Shown one piece after another: positions 1 to 9,559 of a stretch of 64,000 nt of DNA (position 1 is the stretch's first letter; the number at the start of each line of letters is the position of its first letter). Both the position numbers and the translations under genes were made by a program. Under the pieces are notes generated by a model. That model searched no databases. It saw only the letters and a list, made by a program, of their open reading frames with translations, and was not told where the DNA came from. The stretch is from assembly GCA_016712225.1 (NCBI GenBank), contig JADJRL010000003.1, forward strand, positions 1,199,001 through 1,263,000. The letters are read 5' to 3'. This DNA comes from Candidatus Defluviibacterium haderslevense (GTDB lineage Bacteria > Bacteroidota > Bacteroidia > Chitinophagales > Saprospiraceae).

Positions 1-485
1 ATACCATGTTTTCCATTAATTACTTTTCCATTAACTACTATACCACTTCCGACACCAGTACCCATTATTACACCAAAAACGACTTCTGGATTTTTAACAA
101 AGTCAGGCACCACACCAAGATGTGATTCTGCCATAGCAAAACAATTAGCATCATTGGCCATTCTAACTTCAATACTAAGTAGCTGTTGAAGATCTTCTTT
201 CATCGGTTTTCCAATAATACATTTAGTATTACTATTCTTAATGAGATGAGTTGTAAAATCAATGATTCCAGGTGTTCCAATGCCGATACGATGTGGCTTT
301 TGTCCAGTTTCTTCAATTAATAATCCTACTAATTTTTTAAATTGATTTAATACATGTTCATATCCAAATTCCTGTTCAGTTGGAATTCTCAATCGACTCA
401 GGATATTAAGCTGAGGTGATGTCTCTATAACAACACCTTCAATTTTTGTCCCTCCCATATCAATTCCCCAAAACAATTCAGACAT
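1..485 (-). CDS. ROK-family sugar kinase, N-terminal part (cut by window edge)
   Basis: The reverse strand is open from an ATG at 485 to the left edge of the window, giving the first 161 residues. Residues 7-19 contain the ROK phosphate-binding signature GIDMGGTKIEGVV, residues 68-76 read GIGTPGIID, NDANC is at 111-115 and a second glycine-rich phosphate loop, MGTGVGSGIV, is at 141-150. These are the landmarks of ROK glucokinases and related sugar or N-acetylhexosamine kinases. The Cys-rich zinc motif that would help separate a kinase from a repressor lies beyond the edge. There is no N-terminal helix-turn-helix, which argues for a kinase rather than a NagC/XylR-type regulator. Its start is 28 nt downstream of the end of the lipid-kinase gene, so the two may be co-transcribed. 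The substrate cannot be told. Confidence 0.85.
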   Translation of the reverse strand, partial: MSELFWGIDMGGTKIEGVVIETSPQLNILSRLRIPTEQEFGYEHVLNQFKKLVGLLIEETGQKPHRIGIGTPGIIDFTTHLIKNSNTKCIIGKPMKEDLQQLLSIEVRMANDANCFAMAESHLGVVPDFVKNPEVVFGVIMGTGVGSGIVVNGKVINGKHG

Positions 486-512
486 AAAAACACATTTTTA
501 AATTATAAAAAA

Positions 513-1394
513 TTAAATTTTATGGATATTATATTCAGGACAAATAACGTGTAATTTTTTTGTGAGAACTTCAAATTTAACTTGTGAAACTTCGCCTTTA
601 TACTCACCATCAATATGAAAATCTGTTGGCTTATCTACCCGAATTACTTCATTCTGATAAGAAATTATTTTTCCTAATCTGTGATGGTCAAAAGTTCCAG
701 AAAATACTGCCCATAATATGGATGGTATTTGGAACCATTTGGGCTTAGTCAATAAAACCACCTCGGCTATACCATCGATTACATTTGAATGTGGTGATAT
801 TCTTGCATTGTTGCCCAATTGATTCGAATTGGCAATTTCCAGACTCAAAATATTTTTAAAAGTGGCATCTCCTATGGTTACATTCATCGCCGTGCTTTTC
901 TTAAATTTGCCCAATCCTAGACGCATATATGACAAAAACCCACGATGACCGTCATTACCAAAAAGCTTTGCGACATATGCGTCAAACCCAAGCCCTGCAG
1001 TATTACAAGATATAGAATCATTAACTTGAATAACATCAGACAAAATGCTGTGCTGATTTTTTATTAATTTAAAACAATGATCAATATTTTTTGGTATTTT
1101 TAAATGACTAGCAAAACCATTTCCAGAACCGGTTGGAATGATTCCCATTTTTGTTGAAGTGTTCACTAAGGCCTGTGCAATTTCATTGATTGTTCCGTCA
1201 CCTCCAATGGCTATGATAATGTAATTTGGAATTTCTGCATATTTAGAAGCTATTACTGTGGCATGCTTTGGAAATTCTGTAAACTCAATAATGAATTGAT
1301 CCGACTTAAAAAATGATTTAATTTTGGCAGGTAAAATTTTATTTTTTGCGGATCCAGATTTTGGATTAATAATAAAAACAAAAGTTGGTGCCAT
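513..1394 (-). CDS. Diacylglycerol kinase-like lipid kinase (YegS/DagK family)
   Basis: The 293-residue protein has the DAGK catalytic fold: an N-terminal INPKSGS loop (residues 9-15) and the nucleotide-binding GGDGTINEIAQAL motif near residue 64, followed by GTGSGNGFA-type sequence (IIPTGSGNGFASHL). Members phosphorylate diacylglycerol, sphingoid bases or other lipids at the inner face of the membrane; the exact lipid is not visible. The length is normal and there is no signal peptide. It is transcribed away from ileS, and a TATCTTTG box on its strand at 1463-1470 could serve as its promoter. The ROK kinase gene follows on the same strand after 28 nt. Confidence 0.88.
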   Translation of the reverse strand: MAPTFVFIINPKSGSAKNKILPAKIKSFFKSDQFIIEFTEFPKHATVIASKYAEIPNYIIIAIGGDGTINEIAQALVNTSTKMGIIPTGSGNGFASHLKIPKNIDHCFKLIKNQHSILSDVIQVNDSISCNTAGLGFDAYVAKLFGNDGHRGFLSYMRLGLGKFKKSTAMNVTIGDATFKNILSLEIANSNQLGNNARISPHSNVIDGIAEVVLLTKPKWFQIPSILWAVFSGTFDHHRLGKIISYQNEVIRVDKPTDFHIDGEYKGEVSQVKFEVLTKKLHVICPEYNIHKI

Positions 1395-1462
1395 ATATTT
1401 TATATAAGGAATGAAATTATTTATTTCTGATAGTGATTACTGGCTCCATTTCAATGTTTGAA

Positions 1463-1470
1463 CAAAGATA
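1463..1470 (-). promoter_or_regulatory. Candidate -7 box (TATCTTTG) for the lipid kinase gene
   Basis: The reverse strand reads TATCTTTG, matching the Bacteroidota TAnnTTTG -7 element, about 69 nt upstream of the lipid kinase start. No clear TTG -33 element is present at the usual spacing, so this is tentative. Confidence 0.4.
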
Positions 1471-1544
1471 AGTAAAAGCTTATTCATTTAGTCTTTCGTA
1501 TAATGATAGATCTATAAAATATTAGTCTTTTGGTCTGTTTCAAT

Positions 1545-1552
1545 TATCTTTG
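1545..1552 (+). promoter_or_regulatory. Candidate -7 box (TATCTTTG) for ileS
   Basis: TATCTTTG lies 24 nt before the preferred ileS ATG. The longest open frame would begin at the TTG inside this box, which makes that start implausible and supports the ATG at 1577. The -33 element is not convincing (a TTTTG ends 12 nt upstream, too close). Confidence 0.5.
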
Positions 1553-1576
1553 CGACTTATTTTAATTTTATTGGGT

Positions 1577-4500
1577 ATGTATCAAGTCATTAAAAGTTTA
1601 AGTTTACCAGATATTGACAAAGAAATATTAAGCTTTTGGGAAGATCATAAAATCTTTGATAAGAGTGTATCAAATCGTCAAGGCGCTCCAACATTTGTAT
1701 TTTATGAGGGACCTCCATCAGCTAATGGAAAACCAGGCATCCATCATGTTATGGGTCGGGCAGTGAAAGATATTTTTTGTAGATATCAAACATTGATTGG
1801 CAAACAAGTACATCGAAAAGGTGGATGGGACACCCATGGATTACCCATTGAATTAAGTGTCGAAAAAGAATTGGGAATAACCAAAGAAGACATAGGAATA
1901 ACTATTTCTATTGAAGATTATAATGCTAAATGCAAAGCAACGGTCATGCGTTATAAAAATGAATGGGATGATCTGACCAGAAAAATGGGTTATTGGGTTG
2001 ATTTAGATCATCCTTATATGACTTTTGAAAATGAGTATATTGAATCTGTTTGGTATTTATTGAAAGAAATATTCGATAAAAATTTATTGTATAAAGGTTA
2101 TACCATTCAACCTTACTCACCGGCTGCCGGAACTGGATTAAGTTCCCATGAAGTAAATCAACCAGGATGTTATCGCGAAGTTAAAGATTTATCAGCAGTG
2201 GCATTATTTCAAGTTGATGTATCATCATATAATGAAAAACAACAATTAATCTTTAAACATTTCCCTATATCCATTGCTGCCTGGACTACTACACCTTGGA
2301 CCTTGCCAAGTAATACTGCCTTGGCTGTTGGAGAAAAAATTAAATATTGTTTGGTTGAAACCTGGAATCCATACACTAAGGATAAAAATTATATTGTCAT
2401 GGCACAGGCTTTAGTTTCAAAATGGTTTAAGCCAGAACATGAATATGCTTCTAATGAAGAACTTCCCGAACCTATTGATAAATTAATTCATTATAAAATA
2501 CTTCTAGATGAGATTACTGGGATTGATTTGGTAGGCTTAAAATATGAACCGTTATTTAATTATGCTAGACCTTCAGAGGGTAAATCTTATGAAGTAATAA
2601 GTGGAGATTTTGTTTCTACCGAAGATGGTACCGGTATTGTACATATTGCCCCATCCTTTGGAGCAGATGATATGAGAGTGGCTAAAAAGAATGGCATTGG
2701 AGCGCTAACTTTAGTGGATAAACAAGGTCGATTCACAGATGAAGTATATGATTTTGCGCATGAATATGTAAAGGAAGATTATTTGTCTATTGAAGAAAAA
2801 GAAAGTGAAAAAATTCGACTTGGATTAGACCGATACTTATCGGTTGACGAAAGATTGATTATTAAATTAAAGAAAGAAGGTAAATTACTTAATGCTCAGA
2901 AATATTCCCACAATTATCCGCATTGCTGGCGGACAGATAAACCTATTTTGTATTATCCATTAGACAGTTGGTTTATCAATGTGACTTCCAAAAAGGATCG
3001 TTTGGTAGAACTCAACAAAACCATTAATTGGAAACCAGAATCTACCGGTACTGGTCGTTTTGGAAATTGGTTAGAGAATCTTCAAGATTGGAATTTGTCT
3101 AGATCCCGATTTTGGGGAATTCCATTACCTATATGGAGAAATGAAAGTGGTACCGTTACTAAATGCATTGGTTCAATGGCCATGTTAGCGGAAGAAATTA
3201 ATAAAGCAAATGTCAAATTCAATTTAAAACAAACATTGCCAAAAGATTTACATCGTCCTTTTATTGATGAAATCGTTTTAGTGAGTGATGACGGAAATGA
3301 AAAATTGGTACGCGAAACTGATCTCATTGATGTTTGGTTTGATAGTGGAGCTATGCCTTATGCACAGATACATTATCCATTCTCGGGAGAAAAACTCGAG
3401 GGTAAATTATTTCCAGCTGATTTTATTGCAGAGGGGGTTGACCAAACTCGTGGATGGTTTTATACTTTGCATGCTATAGCTGGGTTGGTATTTGATAGTG
3501 TAGCTTATAAAACCGTGGTTTCAAATGGCCTAGTTCTTGACAAGAATGGTGAAAAAATGTCAAAACGCAAAGGAAATGTTGTCGATCCTTTTGAAACTAT
3601 AAACACCTTCGGTGCAGATGCTCCAAGATGGTATATGGTGAGTAATGCTGATCCGTGGGAGAATTTAAAATTTGATCTCGATGGAATTATGGAGGTTCGC
3701 AATAAGTTTTTTGGAACATTATTCAATACTTATAATTTCTTTGCAATATATGCTAATGTAGACCAATTCAAAATGGACCACCAAAGCAAAGTTCCAATAC
3801 AGGAAAGGCCAGAATTGGATCAATGGATCATTTCTAAATTACAATCTTTGATCAAAGGGTATCGTAAGTTTATGGATGATTACGAACCAACACAGGCTAC
3901 TCGGCTTGTAGAAATTTTTGTTGGAAATGATTTATCAAATTGGCATGTTAGATTGTCGCGAAAACGTTTTTGGAGAACCGATTCGACTATAGAAAAGAAG
4001 GCTGCATTTGAAACTTTATATGAATGTTTATATACAGTGAGTCAATTGATAGCACCCTTTGCACCATTTTTTGGAGAATGGCTTTACAGAGGACTTACCC
4101 TTCAACATGAACCATCTGGTCAATCGAATTCGAATGCAATTTCAGTTCATCTAACAGACTTACCAGTTTGTAATGAAGGATGGATAGATTTAGCCATGGA
4201 GCGAAGAATGGAGCTTGCTCAGAACATCTCTTCATTAGTACTTTCATTGCGAAAAGGTCAAAAAATCCGTGTAAGACAACCTTTAAAACAAATATTAATT
4301 CCAATCATTGCTGATCAGATGAAATTGGATATTATTAAAATTGAAGAATTAATTAAAGCAGAAGTTAACATTAAGGAGATTAATTTTATCACCAATCAAG
4401 ATAATATTATTGTTCGTAAAGCCAAACCTAATTTTAGAAATCTTGGGAAAAAATTGGGTAAGAATATGCAAGCCGCTATAACTATCATTCAAGATCTTGA

Positions 4501-4933
4501 AGCAAGTCAATTGGACGTTTTGCAGACGGGCCATTCCATTCAAATTGTTGTTGATGGACTTTCTTACGAAATTGGGAAAGATGATGTGGAAATTATTTCA
4601 GAAGATATCCCAGGTTGGTTAGTTGGTACGAGTGATCATATTACTGTAGCATTAGATATCAGTATAACGGATGCGTTGTTAGCTGAAGGAACGGCTCGCG
4701 AATTGATCAATAGAATTCAAAATATTCGAAAACTGAAAGATTATCAAATTACAGATCGCATTAAGGTACAATTGGAATCTCATGCATCAATACTTTCTGC
4801 ATTAGAGGCTCATAAACAATTAATTTGTACAGAGACTTTGTCAAAATCAATTGAATTGGTCAATTCAACATTTGAAGAAAAAATGGATTTATTTGAAGAT
4901 TGTGTACTTGGATATAGTATCGATTTAGCATAA
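1577..4933 (+). CDS. ileS: Isoleucyl-tRNA synthetase
   Basis: This class I aminoacyl-tRNA synthetase of 1118 residues charges tRNA-Ile in the cytoplasm. The ATP-binding HIGH region appears as GPPSANGKPGIHHVMG (residues 45-60), the form usual in Bacteroidota, and the KMSKS loop is KMSKR at 660-664. Between them sit the CP1 editing domain (TTTPWTLPSN is its recognisable T-rich patch) and the GWFYTLHA/GVDQTRG segment; the C-terminal anticodon-binding region follows with ELDQWI and RFWR landmarks. The ATG at 1577 was chosen over a TTG at 1550 because that TTG is part of the TATCTTTG promoter box. The length is normal for the long bacteroidal/eukaryotic-like IleRS group. The gene stands alone, divergent from the lipid kinase. 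Confidence 0.97.
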   Translation: MYQVIKSLSLPDIDKEILSFWEDHKIFDKSVSNRQGAPTFVFYEGPPSANGKPGIHHVMGRAVKDIFCRYQTLIGKQVHRKGGWDTHGLPIELSVEKELGITKEDIGITISIEDYNAKCKATVMRYKNEWDDLTRKMGYWVDLDHPYMTFENEYIESVWYLLKEIFDKNLLYKGYTIQPYSPAAGTGLSSHEVNQPGCYREVKDLSAVALFQVDVSSYNEKQQLIFKHFPISIAAWTTTPWTLPSNTALAVGEKIKYCLVETWNPYTKDKNYIVMAQALVSKWFKPEHEYASNEELPEPIDKLIHYKILLDEITGIDLVGLKYEPLFNYARPSEGKSYEVISGDFVSTEDGTGIVHIAPSFGADDMRVAKKNGIGALTLVDKQGRFTDEVYDFAHEYVKEDYLSIEEKESEKIRLGLDRYLSVDERLIIKLKKEGKLLNAQKYSHNYPHCWRTDKPILYYPLDSWFINVTSKKDRLVELNKTINWKPESTGTGRFGNWLENLQDWNLSRSRFWGIPLPIWRNESGTVTKCIGSMAMLAEEINKANVKFNLKQTLPKDLHRPFIDEIVLVSDDGNEKLVRETDLIDVWFDSGAMPYAQIHYPFSGEKLEGKLFPADFIAEGVDQTRGWFYTLHAIAGLVFDSVAYKTVVSNGLVLDKNGEKMSKRKGNVVDPFETINTFGADAPRWYMVSNADPWENLKFDLDGIMEVRNKFFGTLFNTYNFFAIYANVDQFKMDHQSKVPIQERPELDQWIISKLQSLIKGYRKFMDDYEPTQATRLVEIFVGNDLSNWHVRLSRKRFWRTDSTIEKKAAFETLYECLYTVSQLIAPFAPFFGEWLYRGLTLQHEPSGQSNSNAISVHLTDLPVCNEGWIDLAMERRMELAQNISSLVLSLRKGQKIRVRQPLKQILIPIIADQMKLDIIKIEELIKAEVNIKEINFITNQDNIIVRKAKPNFRNLGKKLGKNMQAAITIIQDLEASQLDVLQTGHSIQIVVDGLSYEIGKDDVEIISEDIPGWLVGTSDHITVALDISITDALLAEGTARELINRIQNIRKLKDYQITDRIKVQLESHASILSALEAHKQLICTETLSKSIELVNSTFEEKMDLFEDCVLGYSIDLA

Positions 4934-5046
4934 AAAGATATTATAATAATTTGATATAAGTATTTAAAAATAGGCAAATTGCCAGTTATTTTGATAATTT
5001 GCTGTTAATTTTAGGGCATATTGGACTTTTCCCATGAATTATATGT

Positions 5047-5054
5047 TACCTTTG
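5047..5054 (+). promoter_or_regulatory. Candidate promoter of the cold-shock gene (TACCTTTG)
   Basis: TACCTTTG matches TAnnTTTG and ends 25 nt before the cold-shock ATG. A TTGG at 5021-5024 could be the -33 element with a slightly long spacer of 23 nt. Confidence 0.5.
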
Positions 5055-5079
5055 ATTATTAAATTTAAATTTTTATATA

Positions 5080-5271
5080 ATGAGTAAAGGAATTGTTAAG
5101 TTTTTCAATGATGCCAAAGGTTTTGGTTTCATTAAGGATTCAGAATCAAGTAAAGAGTATTTTGTACACGTTAATGGAATAGTCGATAAGATTAGAGAAA
5201 ACGACGAAGTAACTTTTGACCTTGAGGAAGGAAGAAAAGGATTAAATGCAGTAAACGTTAGACAAGCATAG
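5080..5271 (+). CDS. Cold-shock domain protein
   Basis: A 63-residue single cold-shock domain protein, an OB-fold that binds single-stranded RNA or DNA and melts RNA structure. The RNP1 motif is KGFGFI (residues 13-18) and RNP2 is YFVHV (27-31), preceded by the conserved start MSKGIVKFFN. The length is a little short of the usual 65-70 residues but the domain is complete. It is monocistronic: it has its own TAnnTTTG box upstream and a strong hairpin terminator 29 nt after the stop. The leader is only about 25 nt, so no long cold-shock thermosensor leader is visible. Confidence 0.95.
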   Translation: MSKGIVKFFNDAKGFGFIKDSESSKEYFVHVNGIVDKIRENDEVTFDLEEGRKGLNAVNVRQA

Positions 5272-5299
5272 TTTAATTATTTGCCTATTTAAAATTTAT

Positions 5300-5330
5300 A
5301 GCCCTACAAAATTGTGGGGCTATTTTTTTT
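5300..5330 (+). terminator. Rho-independent terminator after the cold-shock gene
   Basis: AGCCCTACA and TGTGGGGCT form a 9-bp stem (one T-G wobble) with a 4-nt loop, followed by an A and eight Ts. It is the cleanest intrinsic terminator in the window and separates the cold-shock gene from the efflux operon. Confidence 0.9.
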
Positions 5331-5433
5331 GTATTACTCTCAACTTATATTGAAAAACTAAACCAGTTTATTCTTGTTAGATTAAGAAACAAAATAAAAT
5401 CTGGGACTAAGTGTCTTTAAAGAGGAAAAACAT

Positions 5434-6483
5434 ATGAATCGTTATTTATCATATATATTATTCTTGAACCTATTGTGTTGGGTGTCCTGTAAAGAATCAA
5501 AAACTGCAGAAGGTCCAAATAGTTCGACAACAGCTGTACGGGCAATGACAGCAGATGGATATATTGTTAAAGAAAGTACATTGTCCGAATCTGTTTCTAC
5601 ACCTGGAAACATAATTCCATTTGAATCAACAGATATCCAATCTGAAGTATCCGGTCGGATTACCTTTCTTAATATTAAAGAAGGAGCCACGGTACCTTCT
5701 GGATTTTTATTAGCAAGTGTAAATGATGAGGAATTGCAAGCAAGATTAAAAAAGTTAAAAATCCAATTACAAATTGCACAAAATACCGAAAAGCGACAAT
5801 CTGAGTTATTACAGATTAAAGGCATTGGGCAACAAGAATATGAAATGTCACTACTTGAATTAAATAATTTAAAAGCAGATATTGAAATTATTGCATCTCA
5901 AATAGAGAAAACCAAAATCAAAGCACCATATGCTGGAAGATTAGGACTGCGATCAATAAGCTTTGGGGCTTACATTACTCCTCAAACGATATTAACCACT
6001 ATTAGTCAGGTTAACCAGTTGAAATTGGAATTTTTATTAAACGAAAAAAATATCAATAAAATAAAAATTGGGGATCCAATACAATTTACTTGTAATGGCA
6101 GTAATAAAATCTATAAGGCTCGCATTATAGCTATGGAGACTGGTATTGAAATTAATAGTCGATCACTTAAAGTTAGAGCTTTGGTAGATAATAATGATGG
6201 GTTCATTAAGCCCGGAAATTTTGCAAATGTATTATTTGAATTTGATCCTAATAATAAAGCACTCATGATTCCCACACAAGCTGTTATTCCTCAAGCTAGG
6301 GATAAGAAAGTAATTGTCTATAAAGGGGGGAATGTTGTATTCCAAAAAGTTATTCTGGGAATGAGAGACTCATCAAAAATTCAGATTGTCTCGGGACTAT
6401 CCGTAGGTGATACGATACTCATCAGTGGTCTATTATCCATTAAGCCCAATTCAAAAGTTGCTTTAAATCCATTGACCGAATAA
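5434..6483 (+). CDS. RND efflux periplasmic adaptor subunit (membrane fusion protein)
   Basis: This 349-residue HlyD/AcrA-type adaptor links the inner-membrane pump to the outer-membrane channel of a tripartite efflux system. It begins with a hydrophobic leader ending in WVSC (Cys at residue 19), so it is probably a lipoprotein, although Trp at -3 is not a classic lipobox. After it come the split lipoyl/biotinyl half-motifs (VSGRITFLNIKEGATVPSG near residue 75 and IKAPYAGRLGLRSISFGAY near 165) flanking an alpha-helical hairpin, then beta-barrel and membrane-proximal domains. A real Shine-Dalgarno-like AAAGAGG precedes the ATG. The pump gene starts 10 nt after its stop, and the channel gene overlaps the pump gene, so the three form one operon. 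Confidence 0.93.
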   Translation: MNRYLSYILFLNLLCWVSCKESKTAEGPNSSTTAVRAMTADGYIVKESTLSESVSTPGNIIPFESTDIQSEVSGRITFLNIKEGATVPSGFLLASVNDEELQARLKKLKIQLQIAQNTEKRQSELLQIKGIGQQEYEMSLLELNNLKADIEIIASQIEKTKIKAPYAGRLGLRSISFGAYITPQTILTTISQVNQLKLEFLLNEKNINKIKIGDPIQFTCNGSNKIYKARIIAMETGIEINSRSLKVRALVDNNDGFIKPGNFANVLFEFDPNNKALMIPTQAVIPQARDKKVIVYKGGNVVFQKVILGMRDSSKIQIVSGLSVGDTILISGLLSIKPNSKVALNPLTE

Positions 6484-6493
6484 CTGGAATACT

Positions 6494-9400
6494 ATGAATA
6501 TTTCCCATTTTAGTTTGAGAAGACCAGTGTTTGCAGTGGTCATGAATATTGTAATTGTTTTATTCGGTATCATTGGATTTAGATTTTTAGGTGTTAGAGA
6601 TTTTCCGGCCATTGATCCTCCTACAGTATCCATAAAAACAAATTATCCAGGTGCCAATGCAGATATCATTGAATCACAAATATCTGAACCATTAGAGAAA
6701 GCCATCAATGGGATTGCCGGAATTAAAAATATTACCTCATTAAGTAGTCAAGGATCAAGCAGCATAAATGTTGAATTTGAGCTGAATGAAGACATGGAAT
6801 CAGCAGCTAATGATGTTAGGGATAAAGTAGCACAAGCCATTCGAAATTTACCTTCTGATTTAGATGCACCACCTGTAGTAAGTAAGGCCGATGCTAGCTC
6901 TGAATCGATTTTGTCCATGACCGTCAAAAGTGATACGAAAAACCAATTGGAACTTACTGAATTTGCAAACAATAATTTATTAGAAAAGCTTCAAACTATT
7001 CCTGGGGTGAGTAGTATTATGATTTGGGGTGAGAAAAAATATGCGATGCGCATCTGGATGGATCCAGTTAAGTTGAATGCATTTGGGCTTACTGTTCAAG
7101 ATATTCAAGAAGCCTTGATTAAGGAGAATATTGAGATGCCCGCAGGAAAAATATCTGGAAATACGAGTGAGTTATCCGTTAGAACATTTGGAAGATTACA
7201 AACAGAAGAAGATTTTAATCAATTAATCATCAAGAATCTTGGTGGATCTGAGATTAGAATCAAAGACATTGGGGAAGCAGTTCTTGGCCCGGAAAATGAA
7301 GAAACCGTACTTAAAGAAAGTGGTGTACCCATGATCGGTATGGCATTATCTCCACAGCCAGGAGCTAATTATGTTGCTATTTCTGATGAATTTTATAAGC
7401 GTTATGAACAAATCAAAAAAGACTTACCCAAGGAATTTGAGATTAACATAGCACTTGATCAGGCTAAGTTTATCAAGCAATCTATACTAGAAGTCAAGGA
7501 AACTTTAATCATATCTATAATACTTGTCATTTTAATAGTGTTCTTATTTTTTAGAGATTGGTTAATTGCGATCAGGCCATTAATAGATATTCCCGTTTCC
7601 TTAATTGGATCTTTTTTTATTATGTATTTGTGTGGGTTTACGATAAATGTACTCACGTTATTGGCAATTGTATTAGCTACAGGACTTGTAGTTGATGATG
7701 GTATTGTCGTAACAGAGAATATATTTAAAAAAATGGAAGCCGGCATGGGTAAGTATAAAGCTGCCCGGGAAGGTTCTCAGGAAATTTATTTTGCAGTGAT
7801 CTCAACATCAATAACCTTAGCTGTTGTATTTCTTCCCATTATTTTTCTTGAAGGTTTCGTGGGCCGATTGTTCAGAGAATTTGGAATCGTTGTGGCTGGA
7901 GCAGTACTTATTTCTGCGTTTGTGTCGTTGACCTTGACTCCGATTCTCAATGTTAAATTCAGTCGAAAAGTTTTTTCCCATTCATGGTTTTACAGAAAGA
8001 CAGAGCCCTTTTATATTTGGTTAGAAGAATCTTATCATGGTTCTTTAAGATTTTTTTTAAGGACTAAAATTTTAGCTTGGGTCGTTCTATTGGTTTGTTT
8101 TGGATCTATCTATTATTTTGGAAAAAATTTAAAATCAGAATTGGCTCCTCTGGAAGATCGAAGTCAATTCAGGTTATCCTTGACAGCACCAGAAGGAAGT
8201 TCCTACGAATATATGGATCAGTATATTGATAAGTTAAGTCAATTTTTATTAGAGTCCGTCCCGGAAAAAAACATTATACTTAGTGTTACCGCCCCTTCTT
8301 TTATTGGCTCAGGTGCTGTAAATACAGGATTTATTAGAGTTGTGTTGTGTGATCCAAATAAGCGTCAACGCAGTCAGGATCAAATTGTACAAGTGGTTAG
8401 TAAAAGTTTATCTAAATTCCCAGAAGGAAAAGCATTTCCAATTCAAGAACAAACCATTTCCGTAAATAGAAGAGGTGGACTTCCTGTTCAATTTGTAATA
8501 CAACATGTAGATTTTAATAAGATCAAAGAAATCCTTCCAAAATTTATAGAAGAGGCTAATAAGAACCCGGTATTCCAACAAGTGGATGTAGATTTGAAAT
8601 TCAATAAACCAGAATTACATGTTGAAATTGATCGTCCAAAAGCTGCTTCATTGGGAGTAAGTATTGAGGAAATTGGTCAAACTATTCAATTAGCGTATAG
8701 CAATCGACGTGTCGGTTATTTTACTAAAGATGGGAAACAATATCAGGTGATTGGTCAAATTGAAAAAAATGAGCGCGATGAACCTGCTGATCTCAAATTG
8801 TTATATGTCAAAAGTAAATCAGGACAATTAATCGCTTTAGATAATCTGGTAACGTTGAATGAAGCGACTTCAACACCAACTATTTATCATTTTAATCGAT
8901 ACAAATCGGCCACAATTTCTGCTGGGCTTGCATCAGGCAAATCTTTAGGTGAAGGAATAAAAGCTATGGAGGATATTGGCAAAAAATTATTAGATCCTAG
9001 TTTTTCCACGGCACTCTCAGGACCATCAAGAGATTTTAAAGAAAGTTCAAGTAATGTTGGATTCGCATTTATATTAGCATTAATATTAATTTTTTTAATC
9101 TTGGCTGCACAGTTTGAAAGTTTTAGTGATCCGATCATTATTATGATCACGGTTCCATTAGCTATGGCTGGAGCATTATTTTCTCTGTGGTTTTTTGATT
9201 TAACTATAAATATTTTTTCCCAGATTGGAATGATTATGCTAATAGGTTTGGTTACGAAAAACGGCATTTTGATTGTTGATTTTGCCAATAAAAAAAGAAT
9301 GCTGGGAATAGAAAAAAATGTAGCCATATTAGAAGCCGCAACCCAACGAATGAGACCTATACTTATGACAAGTCTTGCTATGGCACTTGGAGCCTTGCCC

Positions 9401-9559
9401 TTAGCACTATCATTTGGTGCCGCATCGGCGAGTCGTGTACCATTAGGCGTAGTCATTATTGGTGGAATTATTTTTGCCCTATTATTGACACTTTTTATTG
9501 TTCCTGCCATGTATTTATTTCTTTCATCCAAAAAAGATCCAATAAATGAAGATCTTTAA
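6494..9559 (+). CDS. RND multidrug efflux inner-membrane pump (AcrB/MexB type)
   Basis: A 1021-residue hydrophobe/amphiphile efflux transporter, driven by proton influx and exporting drugs, dyes or other amphiphiles through the TolC-like channel. It has the usual duplicated layout: one TM, a large periplasmic loop, six TMs, then a second set. The proton-relay Asp pair is D401-D402 in TGLVVDDGIVVTEN, and the partner Lys is K922 in GLVTKNGILIVDF, so the proton path is intact. The N-terminus MNISHFSLRRPVFAVVMN and the GVRDFPAIDPPTVSI segment are typical. It overlaps the channel gene by 14 nt. No dedicated regulator is next to the operon; the substrate is not predictable. Confidence 0.95.
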   Translation: MNISHFSLRRPVFAVVMNIVIVLFGIIGFRFLGVRDFPAIDPPTVSIKTNYPGANADIIESQISEPLEKAINGIAGIKNITSLSSQGSSSINVEFELNEDMESAANDVRDKVAQAIRNLPSDLDAPPVVSKADASSESILSMTVKSDTKNQLELTEFANNNLLEKLQTIPGVSSIMIWGEKKYAMRIWMDPVKLNAFGLTVQDIQEALIKENIEMPAGKISGNTSELSVRTFGRLQTEEDFNQLIIKNLGGSEIRIKDIGEAVLGPENEETVLKESGVPMIGMALSPQPGANYVAISDEFYKRYEQIKKDLPKEFEINIALDQAKFIKQSILEVKETLIISIILVILIVFLFFRDWLIAIRPLIDIPVSLIGSFFIMYLCGFTINVLTLLAIVLATGLVVDDGIVVTENIFKKMEAGMGKYKAAREGSQEIYFAVISTSITLAVVFLPIIFLEGFVGRLFREFGIVVAGAVLISAFVSLTLTPILNVKFSRKVFSHSWFYRKTEPFYIWLEESYHGSLRFFLRTKILAWVVLLVCFGSIYYFGKNLKSELAPLEDRSQFRLSLTAPEGSSYEYMDQYIDKLSQFLLESVPEKNIILSVTAPSFIGSGAVNTGFIRVVLCDPNKRQRSQDQIVQVVSKSLSKFPEGKAFPIQEQTISVNRRGGLPVQFVIQHVDFNKIKEILPKFIEEANKNPVFQQVDVDLKFNKPELHVEIDRPKAASLGVSIEEIGQTIQLAYSNRRVGYFTKDGKQYQVIGQIEKNERDEPADLKLLYVKSKSGQLIALDNLVTLNEATSTPTIYHFNRYKSATISAGLASGKSLGEGIKAMEDIGKKLLDPSFSTALSGPSRDFKESSSNVGFAFILALILIFLILAAQFESFSDPIIIMITVPLAMAGALFSLWFFDLTINIFSQIGMIMLIGLVTKNGILIVDFANKKRMLGIEKNVAILEAATQRMRPILMTSLAMALGALPLALSFGAASASRVPLGVVIIGGIIFALLLTLFIVPAMYLFLSSKKDPINEDL

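Noticed and set aside
8887..9531. A long 214-codon antisense frame within the RND pump gene
   Set aside because: It is complementary to conserved pump sequence; the composition reflects the opposite strand's codons.
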